From NCBI GenBank assembly GCA_039545355.1, contig BCJJ01000009.1, positions 1,095,757 through 1,159,756 of the forward strand: DNA of 64,000 nucleotides. The letters are read 5' to 3'. A program made the position numbers and the translations under genes. Positions 1-11,680 of the stretch are shown here, piece by piece. How positions within the stretch are numbered: the stretch's first letter is position 1; each line of letters starts with the position of its first letter. This stretch comes from Trichosporon coremiiforme. Its lineage: Eukaryota; Basidiomycota; Tremellomycetes; Trichosporonales; Trichosporonaceae. The notes below the pieces were generated by a model. The model was given only the letters and a program-made list of their open reading frames with translations, was not told where the DNA came from and ran no database searches.

Positions 1-83
1 CGCAGAGCCCTGTTTCCTAGCACCAAGGCATTCTGAGAAAATCGAGGCCGCGTATTCCGACGGACGAGCAGTACGCGCAGCAT
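1..83 (-). CDS. Possible 5' end of a mitochondrial-type protein (partial)
   Basis: Reading the minus strand from an ATG at 83, 27 codons stay open to the window edge. The peptide begins MLRVLLVRRNTRPRF, rich in Arg, Leu and Val without acidic residues, which resembles a mitochondrial presequence. It would lie on the same strand as CWC27, 68 bp beyond its stop. The piece is too short to assign a family, and the ATG could be chance. Confidence 0.25.
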   Translation of the reverse strand, partial: MLRVLLVRRNTRPRFSQNALVLGNRAL

Positions 84-151
84 GTGGAGCACCGTGGTGG
101 GCAACACGATCGGCGCAACAAAGGTGAGCGCAAAGTGTGCATAAGTGCAAA

Positions 152-1931
152 CTAGTCACGAAGCCTAGCTCTCTGCTTAGCGTCCTCCTCTTGCTTTGCA
201 ATTTCGCGAGCTTTGGCACGAGGGTCGATGACCTAGTTGTTAGCTCGGCTTCAGGGCAAGTGACTTACAGTGTACTCGTCCTCAGCGCGCCGCGTCTCGT
301 CAGACTTCTCCTCCTCAAACTTGAGGGCATGACGCATCCAACCGACGTCATCGTCGACCTCGAGTCCGTCCTCGTCTCCCCCTTTGCCAGCTCCGTCATC
401 GTCGCCCATTGCCAAGACCTTCTGGCTGAACATGCCGAGGTCGCGGAGAAGATCCTCATCGTCGCCGCGACGGCCCTTGACACTGTGCCGCGTCGCGGCA
501 CGTCCTCGTCCCTTCTTGTACTTGGCCATCTCCTCCTCCAGGTACACGGCACCCTTCCTGCGCCTTCTGTACATGTCGTCATCGTCCGAATCAGAGTCAG
601 AGTCCTCTCCTATCCGCTTCTTCAGAGCACGGAGGTCCTCTTGCATTCGCTCGAGGTCAGCCTTGCGAGATGAAGATGAACCCTCGCCAGCCTTCTGCCT
701 CTCATGCTCTTCTCGGATAGCCTTCAGGTCGACCGCCTTCCGCTTCTCCGGTCGTTCCTCCTTATGATCACTGCTGTCTTCAGCCTTCTTCCGCTTCTCG
801 CGAGGCTTGTCCTCCTCGACTGTGCCCGTAGCAACCACTTCAGAGTCAGCTGAAAGCCACATCATTTAACTCACGATCCCGCCGACCCATGTCCTTCTTG
901 ACGATCACCTCTCCCTCATCCTCCTCCTCAGCCTCGCCGAAAGACAGCAGTTTCGTGTTCTTCTTCGCCTTGGCACGCTTCTCTCTCCGCTCGGCCTCCT
1001 TCTTCGCCTCGAGACGCGCCTGCATTTGCTCGCGCCGCTCAGCAGCTGTGATACGAGGTACGATGTCGTCGAACGGGTTCTCGATGATACGTATTCCCTT
1101 GATCTTGGGGGGGCTGCAAGTGTCAGACCTCCTCACAATCGAGCACTTACACCTTGGGCCTCTCGTCCTCGTCGACATCAAGGTTCCCGATGTTGAGCAC
1201 ATCTGGAGTTAGCTGGCCGCGGCCCTCGGGACATCTCACTGTAGTAGGTGGGTCCTTGAACGCGCCCAAACAGAGTGTGCTTTCCGTTGAGCTCGTCCGC
1301 CCGGTCGAGCGTGATAAACCACTGAGAGTTGTTCGCGTTCCGCTTGCCGGGGTTGGCCATCCCTACTAGTCCTCGGCGGTTGAACCTCAGTCGGCTGTGG
1401 ACCTCATCCTTGAACGGCTCGTCGTAGATGCTCTGTCCGCCCGTGCCCGTTCCCGTAGCTGATGTCGTGAGCTTTATAATCCAAACGTTCCGGGTACTGA
1501 CGATCTCCTACCTGAACAATGAAGTTTTTCACTATACGGTGAAAGATGACGTTGTCATAGTAGCCTCAGAGGTCAGCGACGAGAAAGAGGACAAGAGGAC
1601 TCACCTTCCATCGTCAGCTGGAGGAAGTTGCGGACAGCGAGCGGGCACTCCTTGCCCCATAGCTCGATCTACTGTCAGCTTTGAAGACGTTTGCTTCTTC
1701 ATATCGACAGAGCTGCAGAATTGAGGGCACTGCTAGCATCATGCGTCGGGCGACTCACCTCGATCTCGCCCGCGGTGGTGTCTACGATGACCTTGCCATT
1801 GGGTACCGGCTGTATGTTAGCTTCTTGCGACTGCAATGGCAGTTTGGAGGGCCGCTTGAGCCTACGCACCTCTGTAGCGTAACTGTACTCGTCAGCATCA
1901 TTCTCAGCACGGACACTCACAGATTGGACAT
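152..1931 (-). CDS. CWC27: Spliceosome-associated cyclophilin CWC27
   Basis: Cyclophilin-type peptidyl-prolyl isomerase-like subunit of the activated spliceosome. The spliced product starts MSNLYATEPVPNGKVIVDTT and continues through the cyclophilin fold: IELWGKECPLAVRNF, the VGDPTGTGTGGQSIYDEPF loop, and NNSQWFITLDRADELNGKHT. Then comes the family-specific NPFDDIVPRI segment and a long charged tail with DDDVGWMRHALKFEEE. The tail ends in a last small exon (about 152-233) reading VIDPRAKAREIAKQ, as expected for this family. There are at least eight introns of roughly 35-45 nt. One donor, inside the conserved GDPT motif, is GTCAGT rather than GTRAGT. The usual second residue of the QGGDP loop is replaced (VQVGDP). 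The ATG at 1931 lies 363 bp from the divergent VPS74 start. The N-terminal and C-terminal exons fit the family closely; internal splice sites are inferred by reading frame. Confidence 0.9.
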
Positions 1932-2294
1932 GACTCGTAGCGAAAGTTGACCGAGATAATGGAGTTGACATCACAATAACAATGATCGAAATGCGGGGAG
2001 CCACTCCGGCGGCGTTTGCGGAGATTACCACGTGACGCGCCTGTATGCCGTCACAGGTCGCTAGCGGCCGTGCTTGGATGTTGCGTCGTGTCGTGTCGGC
2101 GTCTTGGAGGATCGAGGTGGACCATTCGTTCTGACAGCCTTGCTCGCACATATCACGCTCGCCGCCCCCGCGCAACTCAACGCGACTGATCCGCCGGGAC
2201 GAACTCCTCGGCGCCTGGAATCCCCCCGACGTCGATTCCATCTCAGTAACCCTTTCCAGCCTCTGAACTCAGCACCTTCCCCCCATCGGCTACC
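1932..2294. promoter_or_regulatory. Divergent promoter region, CWC27/VPS74
   Basis: This 363-bp gap separates two gene starts pointing apart, so it must hold both promoters. It contains a CACGTG E-box at 2029-2034, about 100 bp upstream of CWC27. No clear TATA box is visible. The VPS74 side is C/T-rich. Confidence 0.5.
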
Positions 2295-3698
2295 ATGTCT
2301 GAGGGCCTCACGCGCCGGCGCGGTGCAGGGCCCACGTCGTCAAACAATGCTGGCAGCTCGTCAGCAGGTGGCTCGCCCGCCCCTTCCTCCAGCGCTCAGC
2401 GCAGCAGCTCATTCGGTGGCGGCTCGGCGGTCGAGGGCAGGCCGAAAGTCGCATACGACCCCCGAGACTTCAGCGATGACAATGAGACGAAGAAGGTGCC
2501 CCGCCTGACTCTGATGGAGGAGGTTCTTCTGCTGGGCCTGAAGGACAAGGCTGTACGTCTGCCCCTCTCATGCCTGATTACTGACTGGTGCAGGGCTACC
2601 TATCTTTCTGGAATGACAACATCTCGTATGCCCTTCGCGGCTGCATCCTGATTGAGCTGGCGTTACGGAGAAGGATTGCCGTTGTTCGAGACCCGTCGCG
2701 TCGCCGGTTGGCCCTCGCTGACCGTCTTATCGAGGTTATTGATGACCGCCAAACTGGGGAGACTATTCTCGACGAGGCTCTGAAGATGATCAAGAGCAGC
2801 GAGAAGTACGGTGCCGGGGCCTGGGTGGATCTGATGAGCGGTGAGTGTGCTTCGTCGATGTCCGAGCTGACAGAACCAGGTGAGACATGGAACGTGATGA
2901 AGATCGGTTACCAGCTCAAGCAAGTTCGTGAGCGGCTGGCGAAGGGCCTTGTCGACAAAGGTGTGCTTCGGACAGAGAAGCGGAACTTCCTGCTCTTCGA
3001 CATGGCGACCCACCCGATTGCCGACATGAATGCCAAGGACGACGTTCTCCGGCGGTGTCTCACACTTCTGACGGCTCGCACCGCCGCTGTTCCTCCTCAA
3101 GCTCTTCACAAGGAGGGCATCCAGTACCGGTACATGCGTGCCGTGTGCCTCGTCTGTGCCGGTGAGCAACCTAGGGCGTAACCCTGAACTAATGCCAGCC
3201 TACGCCTCAAGTGTGCTGGAGAACGCGCTCCAGCGTCTTTCCTACGACTCGCGCGAGGCGGCCTTCATGCGGTGCGACGAGATTCTGGCTGAGTTCTCGA
3301 CTTGGCCGTTCGGTATCGGCACGTCCAACTCGTCCGGCCCAGTCAATATTGGCGGAGGATCAAAACGTCGCGACGGCGGCAGCGGTATTGGCCGCGAGAG
3401 CGTTCAGGAGCTCGTGCGGGAAGTGCGCAAGGAGATGGTGAGCGACGCCCGGGGTGCGGGCTCGGGAGGAGATGAGCCGGAAGACCTCTGCTTCGAGGTC
3501 GTCGCCACTGTACTTGAGATCTTCAGTCGCATGGACAGCCTTGTGAGTACTGAACCTCCCAGCTCGTTGTTTCGCAAGGCTTGAGCTTGGTAGGCGTGGC
3601 CGGTAGTTCGTCCTTTTTCGGGTCGCTGCCCGATAACAATAGCCATAGCCTAACTGTCACTTTTCGTCGAGTTCCATCGCTGACGTTCCCAGCTGTAA
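2295..3698 (+). CDS. VPS74: Golgi phosphatidylinositol-4-phosphate effector Vps74/GOLPH3
   Basis: A GPP34/GOLPH3-domain protein, peripheral on the Golgi, which binds PI4P and retains glycosyltransferases in the Golgi. Exons are 2295-2552, 2594-2840, 2880-3161 and 3199-3542, summing to exactly 377 codons. A disordered Ser/Gly-rich N-terminus (about 55 residues) precedes the fold: RLTLMEEVLLLGLKDKAGYL, ALRGCILIELALRRRI, SGETWNVMKIGYQLKQVRER, then EGIQYRYMRAVCLVCAAYAS. At the end, GT at 3543 can splice over 150 nt to an AG at 3692 to give a short end MDSLL, with the stop at 3698. Reading through instead gives thirteen further residues and a stop at 3584. The branch-like gctgac before 3692 favours the spliced form, but that intron is longer than its neighbours. 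Retaining Golgi glycosyltransferases fits the several glycan enzymes in this window. Confidence 0.92.
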
Positions 3699-5010
3699 TC
3701 GTGCTCCTGTCGAGGCATGCAAATAGACGGGTGAGGCAGTGTCGAAGCTGCTTTGCCAGAGATAGCTGGGATATAGATTTTCTCTCTTCTTTTTATGTGA
3801 GTAGTAGTAAAGGTAGCATATGGATACGACAATGAACCCAATGGTAAACCGTCTATGGCTTACGCGCGTGCCAGTTATACGCGTCCGCAACCACGCGACA
3901 TCTCAGACATGCCGGCACGCCATGCGTTGAGGGCCGTCATCGTTGCTCCGTGACAGAGGCAGAACCACGAAATCCTGCTCGATCGCAGTGGATTGGAGGA
4001 ATTCGAAGTGCCCCCATCAAGTGCTCACAACTGACGCTTCGCACTGACGTAGTACGCATGCCGTTTCGTCGTTCTCTCAACTCCATTCTGGCTTGGCGAA
4101 GGACTCTTTCGTTGGAGTAAATCTCCTGAAACAGATCACGCAGGGTTTGTGAACGCTGCGCTGGAAGCTCCTACCCTTACCTGTTCTGGACAGGTAACTG
4201 CGCAACTGGAGTTCGCGTAGAGACTCGATGGAGCGAAAGGACGCCACTGACACCTTCACGACCAGGGCGGACGAGAGTGGCGCTGTGACCTTGAATGTCG
4301 CCACGACATCACGTGCAGGCAACTCGCACCAGAGGCTGGTCGTGAGGCTGGGCTGGCATAGCCGCGAACGGAGATCTGAGGCGAACGCGGTGCGGAGTAG
4401 TCATGCCGTGCAGCAACGAACGACGATGACCAAGGACGTCATTGCAGAAACAAGGTTTGGCCACAACCGACTGACATGCCATAACTGCAACGACTGCGAC
4501 TGCTGGGGCCAATGTCCCGCCTCCTGGATGACTCAGACCGGGAGCTCGACACTCTTCACCCGCTGGCCGCTAGCGCCACAGGCGCATGACACGAGTTGAC
4601 ACGACCTGACGTTACCTGCCCCGACTTCCCTTCCCCCATCCAGTCCGACGGTTCCACAGGTACGCTCCGGCCGCACTGCCGCACATCGCCTCCAGTTACT
4701 GTCAGTTACGCTCAGTTACAGTTGCAGAACGAGATCCGGCGTGCGTGAGCACTTCCAGGAGTGGGCTAGTGGGCCGAGTGGGCCAGCTTCCCGGAGTGGG
4801 CGTACGCGTGTGTGGTGGCCCTGGGGCGACGCGAGCGCGCGACAATGCTGGGAGAGCGCGTTCTAGCGAGCCGAACTCTCGAGATCGAAGCGCTGAGAAC
4901 GCGACGGCAGGCTCACAGAAGCAGGGCATACATAATCCAGTGAGCCTCGTAGTGCTCGTGGCGGTGCTTGGGAGACATAAGGTTCTAGTTTCGGTACCAA
5001 GGGCCCTCCA

Positions 5011-5050
5011 AGGTCCACCAGGACCTGCTAGGAGATCAGGTCACTCCTAG
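5011..5050. repeat. Two adjacent small inverted repeats (hairpins)
   Basis: AGGTCC/GGACCT with a 4-nt loop (5011-5026) is followed directly by CTAGGAG/CTCCTAG with a 9-nt loop (5028-5050). The surroundings are rich in AGGTCC and CCTAGG words. Function is unknown. Confidence 0.6.
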
Positions 5051-7950
5051 GCCCCATCTAGGTCCGCCAGGCCCCGTGGCACCCGTCGCACCCGTTGGTG
5101 GCCCGGTGCGGGTCGACATGTCGTGCACGAGGTCCGAGTGGATACAAGGTTCAGTCAGGCCCGGCTTTGGAACTTGTTGCGAGCAACACGTTATGCCCCG
5201 GAGCTCGGTCCTTCGTTGTCCCTCGGCCCCGCAGTCAGGTCGACGCAGACGCGAGAACCGCCCCAACGATCCGTGCGAAGGACGCGCGAGGGAGCGTGAG
5301 GTGGACGAAACAGACTCTAAGAGTCTGAGAGCCTGAAGCACCGACCGGTCCCAACGAAATCATAAAGCTTTCTCTCACCGCCCGGCCGGTGCGCTGCAGA
5401 CAGTGGCCTGTGGAGTGCCCACCTCGCGATCAGAACTTGCCGGGCGCGAGCTGTCATTTCCCATGCCCACTACAGGCCCCAGGATTCCAATCGGATCGAC
5501 CCGGAACCAGTATGAATGGAAGCGCACGTACGCGCGCATCTCAGTTCTTGGCCCGAGGATTCGTAGGCCGACGCGCAGAGCCCGATAGCGGCATGGACGT
5601 CAGCGGCGTGAGAACGCTCCGGGGCCGCCAGAACACAGCGTCGTGAGCCCCGTGTCTGCATTGAATTCAATACAAAACCCACGATAACCCAACTCCAATG
5701 CTACGACCACGTTTGAGATGAACGGTTCCTGCGCCTCAAACCCAACCCAAACTGGACCTCGTACCAGTGCAAGATAGCGTTTCTGAATCGCCATGCGCAC
5801 AGTAGGCTCTGATTGTACCTGTACACAAGCGCAGAATTGGAATGCGTAGCTGGGAGCTTTATCACCGTCGACAACACTGGCGGCAAGACGTCCGTCCCAG
5901 ATACGAGATGCACGCCTCTCCACATCGCGGAAGAAGGAGGATATGTGCTGACCCTCGCATAAGCCTCCCTCGCGGGATTAGAGGCATGAGCAAGCCTCCC
6001 TTTACCCCACTCTGGGTGACAAGCTTATGTAGCATACAGGGCGCAGACTGACGCACAGATTCGATTACGGGCTCTGCCTTGTATTGGCCCGTGCTGACGG
6101 CAGCGCGCTATGTGAGATTTACACGTTTCAATGCACAATTACCACGGTCGGCAGGAGCCTTTTAGAGTTGGGACGCTGGTACGAGAGCTCTTACAGCATC
6201 AACTGACTCTGACGAAAAGCGACGGTGAGTCGGGTTGCCTCCATCTAGTAATTTCTCGACTATCGTTGGTGGAAAACAAACGAAATTGCCGAACCGACAC
6301 GTCCGCTGCAACAGAGTGAACTCTGCTGGTCCCACTGTGTTAATCTTCGTCATACGCTTGCTTGCTACAGGCGTACGGCATGCGCTCGGTGTGTGTGAGA
6401 GTGGTGGTTGGTCGTCGCTGTGACCGACGAATGTCCTGAATTTCAACCTCGAGCTCGTTGTCGACAGCGGCCTGCCGAGGCAGTCTGATCTCATCTGACG
6501 TGTTCTGCGTGATGGGACCGATGGGTTCAAGCGCGGATGCGAGTGGGGAATGGATGGCGACTACAATCCTCCGCTTGAGGCTAATCCTAGTCGGTAGCAA
6601 AGCGATGGGATGGGACGTCTGCAAGTCGACACGCCAAGGCTGCACCGAACAGGCAGCAGACACCTCTGCACAGACTCCTGGCTTTACGCTTTCTCGTTCC
6701 TATCCGACGCAATTTCGTGCCATTCGGTGCCCAGTCAGTTCTCAGCTGACCGTCAATGCGTCAGCCGGTGGACTCGTCGGGGTCGCACAGTTGCTCGCTT
6801 CATGCCGCGCTCAAGTGATCCAGGGTGTCTCACAGTCTATTGCCTATGAGATTTAAGGCCTGCCTCGTCACGACGATGGCCGACGACGGACTAAGGCCGC
6901 AACCGCATCCGAACGTCCGAAGCCTTTGCTCAGGCATGTCAGCGCGGCGAGTTTGCCAGGTGGGCAGCGTTAGCGCTTGCAACACCGAGCAAGCAGCCAC
7001 TGATACCTGTGCACCTGACCTTCGGTATAGGGCGTGCAATGGAAGGCTCATCACGTACGTTTCAGGTAGCGTCATCGCAAGCCGGCCGCTGGAAAAGGGT
7101 TGGAAGGGTTCCAGGATGCCGCCTGTCACGCTCCTCCTCAGGTGTGGCAACAGGGAGATCGTCGTATCCGCGCTAGCGCGTGCGCTGAATTGCAGCAGGA
7201 CTGAGTGGTGTGAGGCTGAAATGCCGTTTTGGGGTGGTATAGGTTCCTCGGTGGCAAGTCAGGCAGACATACCTGACTTGATTAGCGGTACCCACATTGT
7301 GGCGAGAATGCCGTTGCAATCACGGCAGAGAAGGATCCCAGCCTGCAACTTTGTTGTTCACCTTGGCGATGACGAGAGTGGTATGGCACACACCGCTCAG
7401 GCCCGGGACCGTTCAGGTCCGCCCGGTTCGCATCCTAGTGCACGGCTTGCTTGTTCAGCATACCCAGCGCCGGCCGGTGTTCCCCAGCAATTCGGTGGAT
7501 CAGAGGGACCGGTGGCCACCGATGGCATCCGGTCGGTCGCTGTTCCGGTCCTCCGTCCCCACACCTTTTGGCCTTGCAGATCACGCCACGGTCCAACCGT
7601 GGCATGGCACGGCACGGATCGGTTCGAGCCTCTTCTTCGCTGTACCGGCGTGAGGCACTGGTGGAAAGGTACCGACCGATTTGCAGCCACGCTCCCACTC
7701 TCGTGATGGCATAGCGAGAGAGCCATTTGCACTAGTGACGACGGCCCCACGATGAGCGGTAGGCATGACTGAAAGCCGCACGGACATGACGAGCAGTGAC
7801 TCCCACAAGCCGACAGCGATTGAATAGGATGGGCGAGCCAGACCGATCCGGCTCGAACTGGACTTTTGGCAGAGATCGCATGAGAGTCTTTAATTTTAAT
7901 AACGCAACACTCTCGCTGTGTGATTCTAGGACAAGAATCCGAAACACGTA

Positions 7951-7988
7951 AAGTATGGCTGAATCGGAAGGTACGGTGCACTGTGTCC
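7951..7988 (-). repeat. 38-bp dispersed repeat, copy 1
   Basis: Thirty-eight bases here are the exact reverse complement of 47954-47991. Identity stops at both ends of the match, so this is not the edge of a longer visible duplication. No tRNA-like fold or recognisable transposon end was found. Confidence 0.85.
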
Positions 7989-9903
7989 GCTTCCGCGACT
8001 CAAAGGCGTGCGCCTGAAGTATGACTTCGGCCGGCTTGGCATCCTGAGCCCCTCGGATGCCAGAAAATGTAACACGAGTGAGGGCGGACTTTGTGAACGC
8101 TGAAAGACCACGGAGGACGGATGTCACGAGGCTCAGGTGACCTGGGGAAGGAATGACCCGGCTGCCGTGCCATGTTATCTCGGTTTGCCAACGGGGTGGC
8201 CGGTGCTGGCGGTGCACTAGTGAGTCAAGGTTTGCCAGGCGAAGTCGACGGAAGCCAAGGAAGTTGCAGAATCAGTCGGAAAGGACGACATCAAAGGACG
8301 AGGTAATCGCCGGTAGAAGGCAAGGAAGGAACTGGGAAACCGCGAGAAACGCTGCGGTGAGAGTACGCACTTGCTTAGTTGCAGCTGTTGCAGGCGTTGC
8401 ACTAGTCGTATTAAATTGTATCGCATGGCAGAGCATGAATTGTAAACTTAGCTCTGAAGCCTGTTCTTGAATGCCTTCTGACGCTCCTTCCGGCTTCTTA
8501 GGCACACTCAAAGCTAAAACCCGCTCTTCAGCTCACGTACTGAAGGGTTCCCGGTCGGCACCAGGTCAAGCTCCAGGATGCTGCAGCTCGCGCATGCCCG
8601 TGGCCCTCAGCTGCCTGACCTTGCAACACTCCGATCTGCCTGACCTCTGGCAACGTGGTGCGTTGGTGCGCGGTGCTCGGCGGTGAAAGCTGCGCTACCT
8701 GTCCCTGATCCCTGTACAGCGCCAGTGCAATGCTGGGGGTCAGTTCTCCGGATTCAACAGTTCAGGACCCGAGTTCCATGGGCGGAACTGACCGGGGGCC
8801 TTGCAGTCTCAGGAACGCGACGAGGTTCGGTGTGAACTGGCGATCTTGATTTGGCCGTGTCGTCTCCTCGCATGGCCGTTGCCGGTGGGTGCCGCGTGAG
8901 ACTGTGTGAGACATTTGGGACGCTAGACCAATGCAATGAATGGAGCGTCGGAACACCGGTGGAGCGCTATGCAGCCGTCCAACCGAACTCATCGCAATGA
9001 TCAGATCGATCAGTGGATCAGTGGAATAGTGGAATAGTGGGCACCCACCATACCGGGCAGCACCATGTTGCATATGTCTCATTATTGAGAGACGAACAGT
9101 TGCATCCAGTCTAGACGGGAAGCAAAAAGCCCCCGAACGCGGCCGAAGGGTCGAGGAGCCGAGGGTCCGAAGCTAAGGCTGGCCAGGGAGCGGCGGCAGA
9201 GCGCGCACAGCTGACGTAGAGCTGACACTTACGATAGGAAAGGGTGCTTTGAACCTTAGATCGAACGTTTAGACAAAACATTTACAAGAGCCCTGTTATC
9301 TTACGTTACACTACCGCACACGTCCCAGAGTGTCATCCTGCCGGCCTCTGCCATGCGCGAACATGCCTGCCATGCCTGCCATACCTGCCCGGACCAATAG
9401 GGCCATGGTAACTCTCTCACACCGAGTTACCGACTGGTCCTTGTGGTCCTTGTGGAGCTGAGACTAGTCCAGAAAGACAGAAACCCCGTGACTCCGATAC
9501 GCATGCACCCATGTTTCTAAAGTGCGCGACGACAGCGCGACAGGATAGCACACGCGCGCCGCAGAGCCATACCTCACGCATCAGATTCTCAGCGAGGTAT
9601 GCGGGAGGAACGAACCAATGTGAATGCAAGTGGGCAGCTTGAATCCAGCCGGCTCCCAGGTCAGCTGCTTCTTCGGCACTCCCGTCCCAATCCGGAAGGT
9701 CTGGATGTAGCCAAGCAAGTTCGATACTAGGATGACGAGATGCGTACCCACAGCAACGCTCTTGTTGCTCCCAAAGTCTATGCACCAGCAATGTGGTTGG
9801 GAACGCAGGCTGTGCGTTGAGGTTGCATGGAGGACACAACACGGTTGTAGATAGTAGTAGTATTGAAATAGTATATGAATATTGTCCTAGCGAAACCCAG
9901 GTG

Positions 9904-9919
9904 ACTCGACAAGTCGAGT
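9904..9919. repeat. Short perfect inverted repeat
   Basis: ACTCGAC-AA-GTCGAGT, a 7-bp arm with a 2-nt spacer. It lies about 300 bp past the stop of the minus-strand zinc-cluster gene. It may be chance. Confidence 0.4.
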
Positions 9920-10164
9920 AAACCAAACAAGTATAAACTTTATCTTACACAGTAGATAGACGAAGGGAGCTGCGCTCCAGAGAGATTACTTGAAAAGAGA
10001 AGAGATAAAAGGAAGCGTCCATTTCAGATGTGTAGCGACTTTGGCGCTTGTAGATGTAAAAGGTTCGACGGCGCCAGTCCGTCTTTTGTCGATGAAAATC
10101 GTTCAGTGTCGGTGTAAAAGCAAGAATCGAATCATTGTCTCTTAGTCTTCTAGTGAGGACTGCT

Positions 10165-10179
10165 TGTGTGTGTGTGTGT
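10165..10179. repeat. (TG)n microsatellite
   Basis: About seven TG dinucleotides just beyond the stop of the zinc-cluster transcription factor gene, probably in its 3' UTR. Confidence 0.8.
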
Positions 10180-10233
10180 AAATCTATCGGTGGAAAGTCG
10201 AACGCGGATTGACCTGCAAGGCGGCGAACTTCC

Positions 10234-11330
10234 TTACTGAAGGTAGGGCGAGGCGTCCGGCTGGACCCAAACGTTGCCGTTCATGTACTCGTTACCCTGA
10301 ACGTTGGAGACGTAAACTCCCTCGTCACCGGGACCAGGAAGGCCGATACCCAGGCCAACGAGGGGCTGCTGGGGCGCCTGCGGCTGCTGCTTCTGCGGGG
10401 GTACCGGGAGACCGGGGCAAAGCGTCGGCGAAGAGGCAAAAGCAGACTGAGCGAGAGGCGAAGGCGAGAAGGGGAACGGCTGGGATGTGTAGGTGAGAAT
10501 GTTGGGAGTAGGGGTAACGGGCATGGCGTATGAGGTGCTCGCGGAGCTCTCGGTGGGAGATACCGGGGCGGTGGCATACGTAGCGTAGGCAGAGTTGTCC
10601 TCGACAGAGTGGTCAGGAACAGAGGGGGGAAGTGTCGGCACAGAGGGAATAGGAACCGACATGGGGGCCTCGACGGCAGGAACAACGGGCATCATGGGCG
10701 AAACATTGATGACCGGAACTGGGGGAGCGTTGAACCAACCCTGCTCAAACTGGGCCGGGGAGCCCATGGGGGGAGCCGAGTGGGGAATCGGCGAGTAGGG
10801 GGGCATGGTTGCCATGTTGATGTTGATGGGAGTCGAGTAGGAGCGACGCGCAGGAACGTGAGTTCCACGAATGGGGCCGTGTCCGAGATATGACATTCCG
10901 TACATGGGCGACTCGCCGACGAAGTAAGGGGCAGCGCGCTGAGAGACGAAAGCAGACTTGGCGGCCTTCGCGGCAGCCTTTTTCTCGCGAGTGGCCCTGT
11001 TGACCTCCTCGGGAACGGGCTGATAGTCGCAGGAGCGGCGAGCGCGAGTGCAGTTGGCACAGGGGGCAGAACCGCAGCACTTGATCTTGCTGCATCAAGT
11101 CAGCCACATGTGCTCTGTGCGGGAGGAATGTAGGGTACGACTCACCGGTGACGGCAGTACTGGCACGCCATGGCAATGCGCTGGCGGCGAGTTGATGACT
11201 CGCCAGGCATGATGGGGGTGTACGAAGTGTTGGGGGTGGTGTTGGCACTCTGGGTGGTGAGGGGAGAGTTGGTGAGGGTCGAGTTCGCAAGAGCGGTATC
11301 GAGTGTGATGGCGGGCTTGTTGGTCTGCAT
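10234..11330 (-). CDS. Zn(II)2Cys6 binuclear-cluster transcription factor
   Basis: A Gal4-type DNA-binding protein of 346 aa. Exon 1 (11330-11146) and exon 2 (11089-10234) join inside the zinc cluster to give ACQYCRHRKIKCCGSAPCA and then NCTRARRSC, i.e. the six-cysteine C-x2-C-x6-C-x5-C-x2-C-x6-C pattern near residues 54-82. Before it is a Thr/Ser/Asn-rich stretch. After it comes a basic helix (REKKAAAKAAKSAF), then a long low-complexity region rich in Pro, Ser, Val and Met with PPYSPIPHSAPPMGSP, likely an activation region. There is no fungal-specific middle homology domain, so the target sites and regulated pathway cannot be told. It is the only gene between 3.7 and 19.4 kb. The upstream leader is almost pure pyrimidine on the coding strand. 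Confidence 0.85.
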
Positions 11331-11680
11331 GGTGAAGGTTGGGTTTGCTGGGTTCGAAAGGAAAGAAGAGGAAGAACTGATGGAGGGAAAAAGGATTCAC
11401 AGAAGAGTCGAAATCACCGAACCGTCGCTGTAGAGAAGTCGGTGAAAGCGAAAGAAGAAGGAAGTGGGAAGAGGAGAAGAAGAAGGGTAAGGTAGGGGGA
11501 TCAGGCGTTGTTGACGAGCTCTTATGTGTGTCGGGGAATGGTGTGGGGGTGGTAGTCACAGGCAGACGGAACCGCTGGATGTGACAAGAGGAGTATGAAG
11601 AAGTAGGGGGAGTGTCTGAGGTGAGGCAAGCTACGTTGGAAGCAACGACGGGGAGATGGATACGGAAGGGGAAGAAGGGG
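11331..11680 (-). promoter_or_regulatory. Pyrimidine-rich leader/promoter of the zinc-cluster gene
   Basis: On the minus strand this 350 bp is dominated by C and T runs (the plus strand shows gaagaagg and ggaaagg runs). Such CT-rich tracts sit upstream of other strongly predicted genes in the window, for example before 25839 and 33576, and probably form the 5' UTR and core promoter. Confidence 0.45.

Larger units (their letters stand above)
3699..10233. other. Gene-poor stretch, no supported gene
   Basis: I see no recognisable coding gene in 6.5 kb. The longest open frame (6846-7706, plus) gives a Cys/Arg/Ser-rich peptide with no family motif and no conserved-looking blocks. Short G+C-rich tracts dense in CAGG/CCTG, small hairpins and one element shared with 47.95 kb are present (listed separately). 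The last 300 bp upstream of 10233 are A/T-richer and probably the 3' UTR of the zinc-cluster gene. Reverse transcriptase, integrase or transposase motifs were looked for in the peptides and not found. Confidence 0.6.

Noticed and set aside
5000..5130. Collagen-like Gly-Pro-Pro peptides in more than one frame
   Set aside because: Arise from GGNCCN-rich palindromic words read in any frame; no start, no length, no signal peptide.
6846..7706. Open frame of about 287 codons from an ATG on the plus strand
   Set aside because: Peptide is Arg/Cys/Ser-rich without motif, codon use unlike the real genes, and overlaps equally long frames on the other strand; long chance frames are common in GC-rich DNA.
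7951..7988. 38-bp repeat considered as a tRNA gene because TGGCTGAATCGG looks like an A box
   Set aside because: No B box (GGTTCGANTCC) at the proper distance and no cloverleaf can be drawn at either copy.
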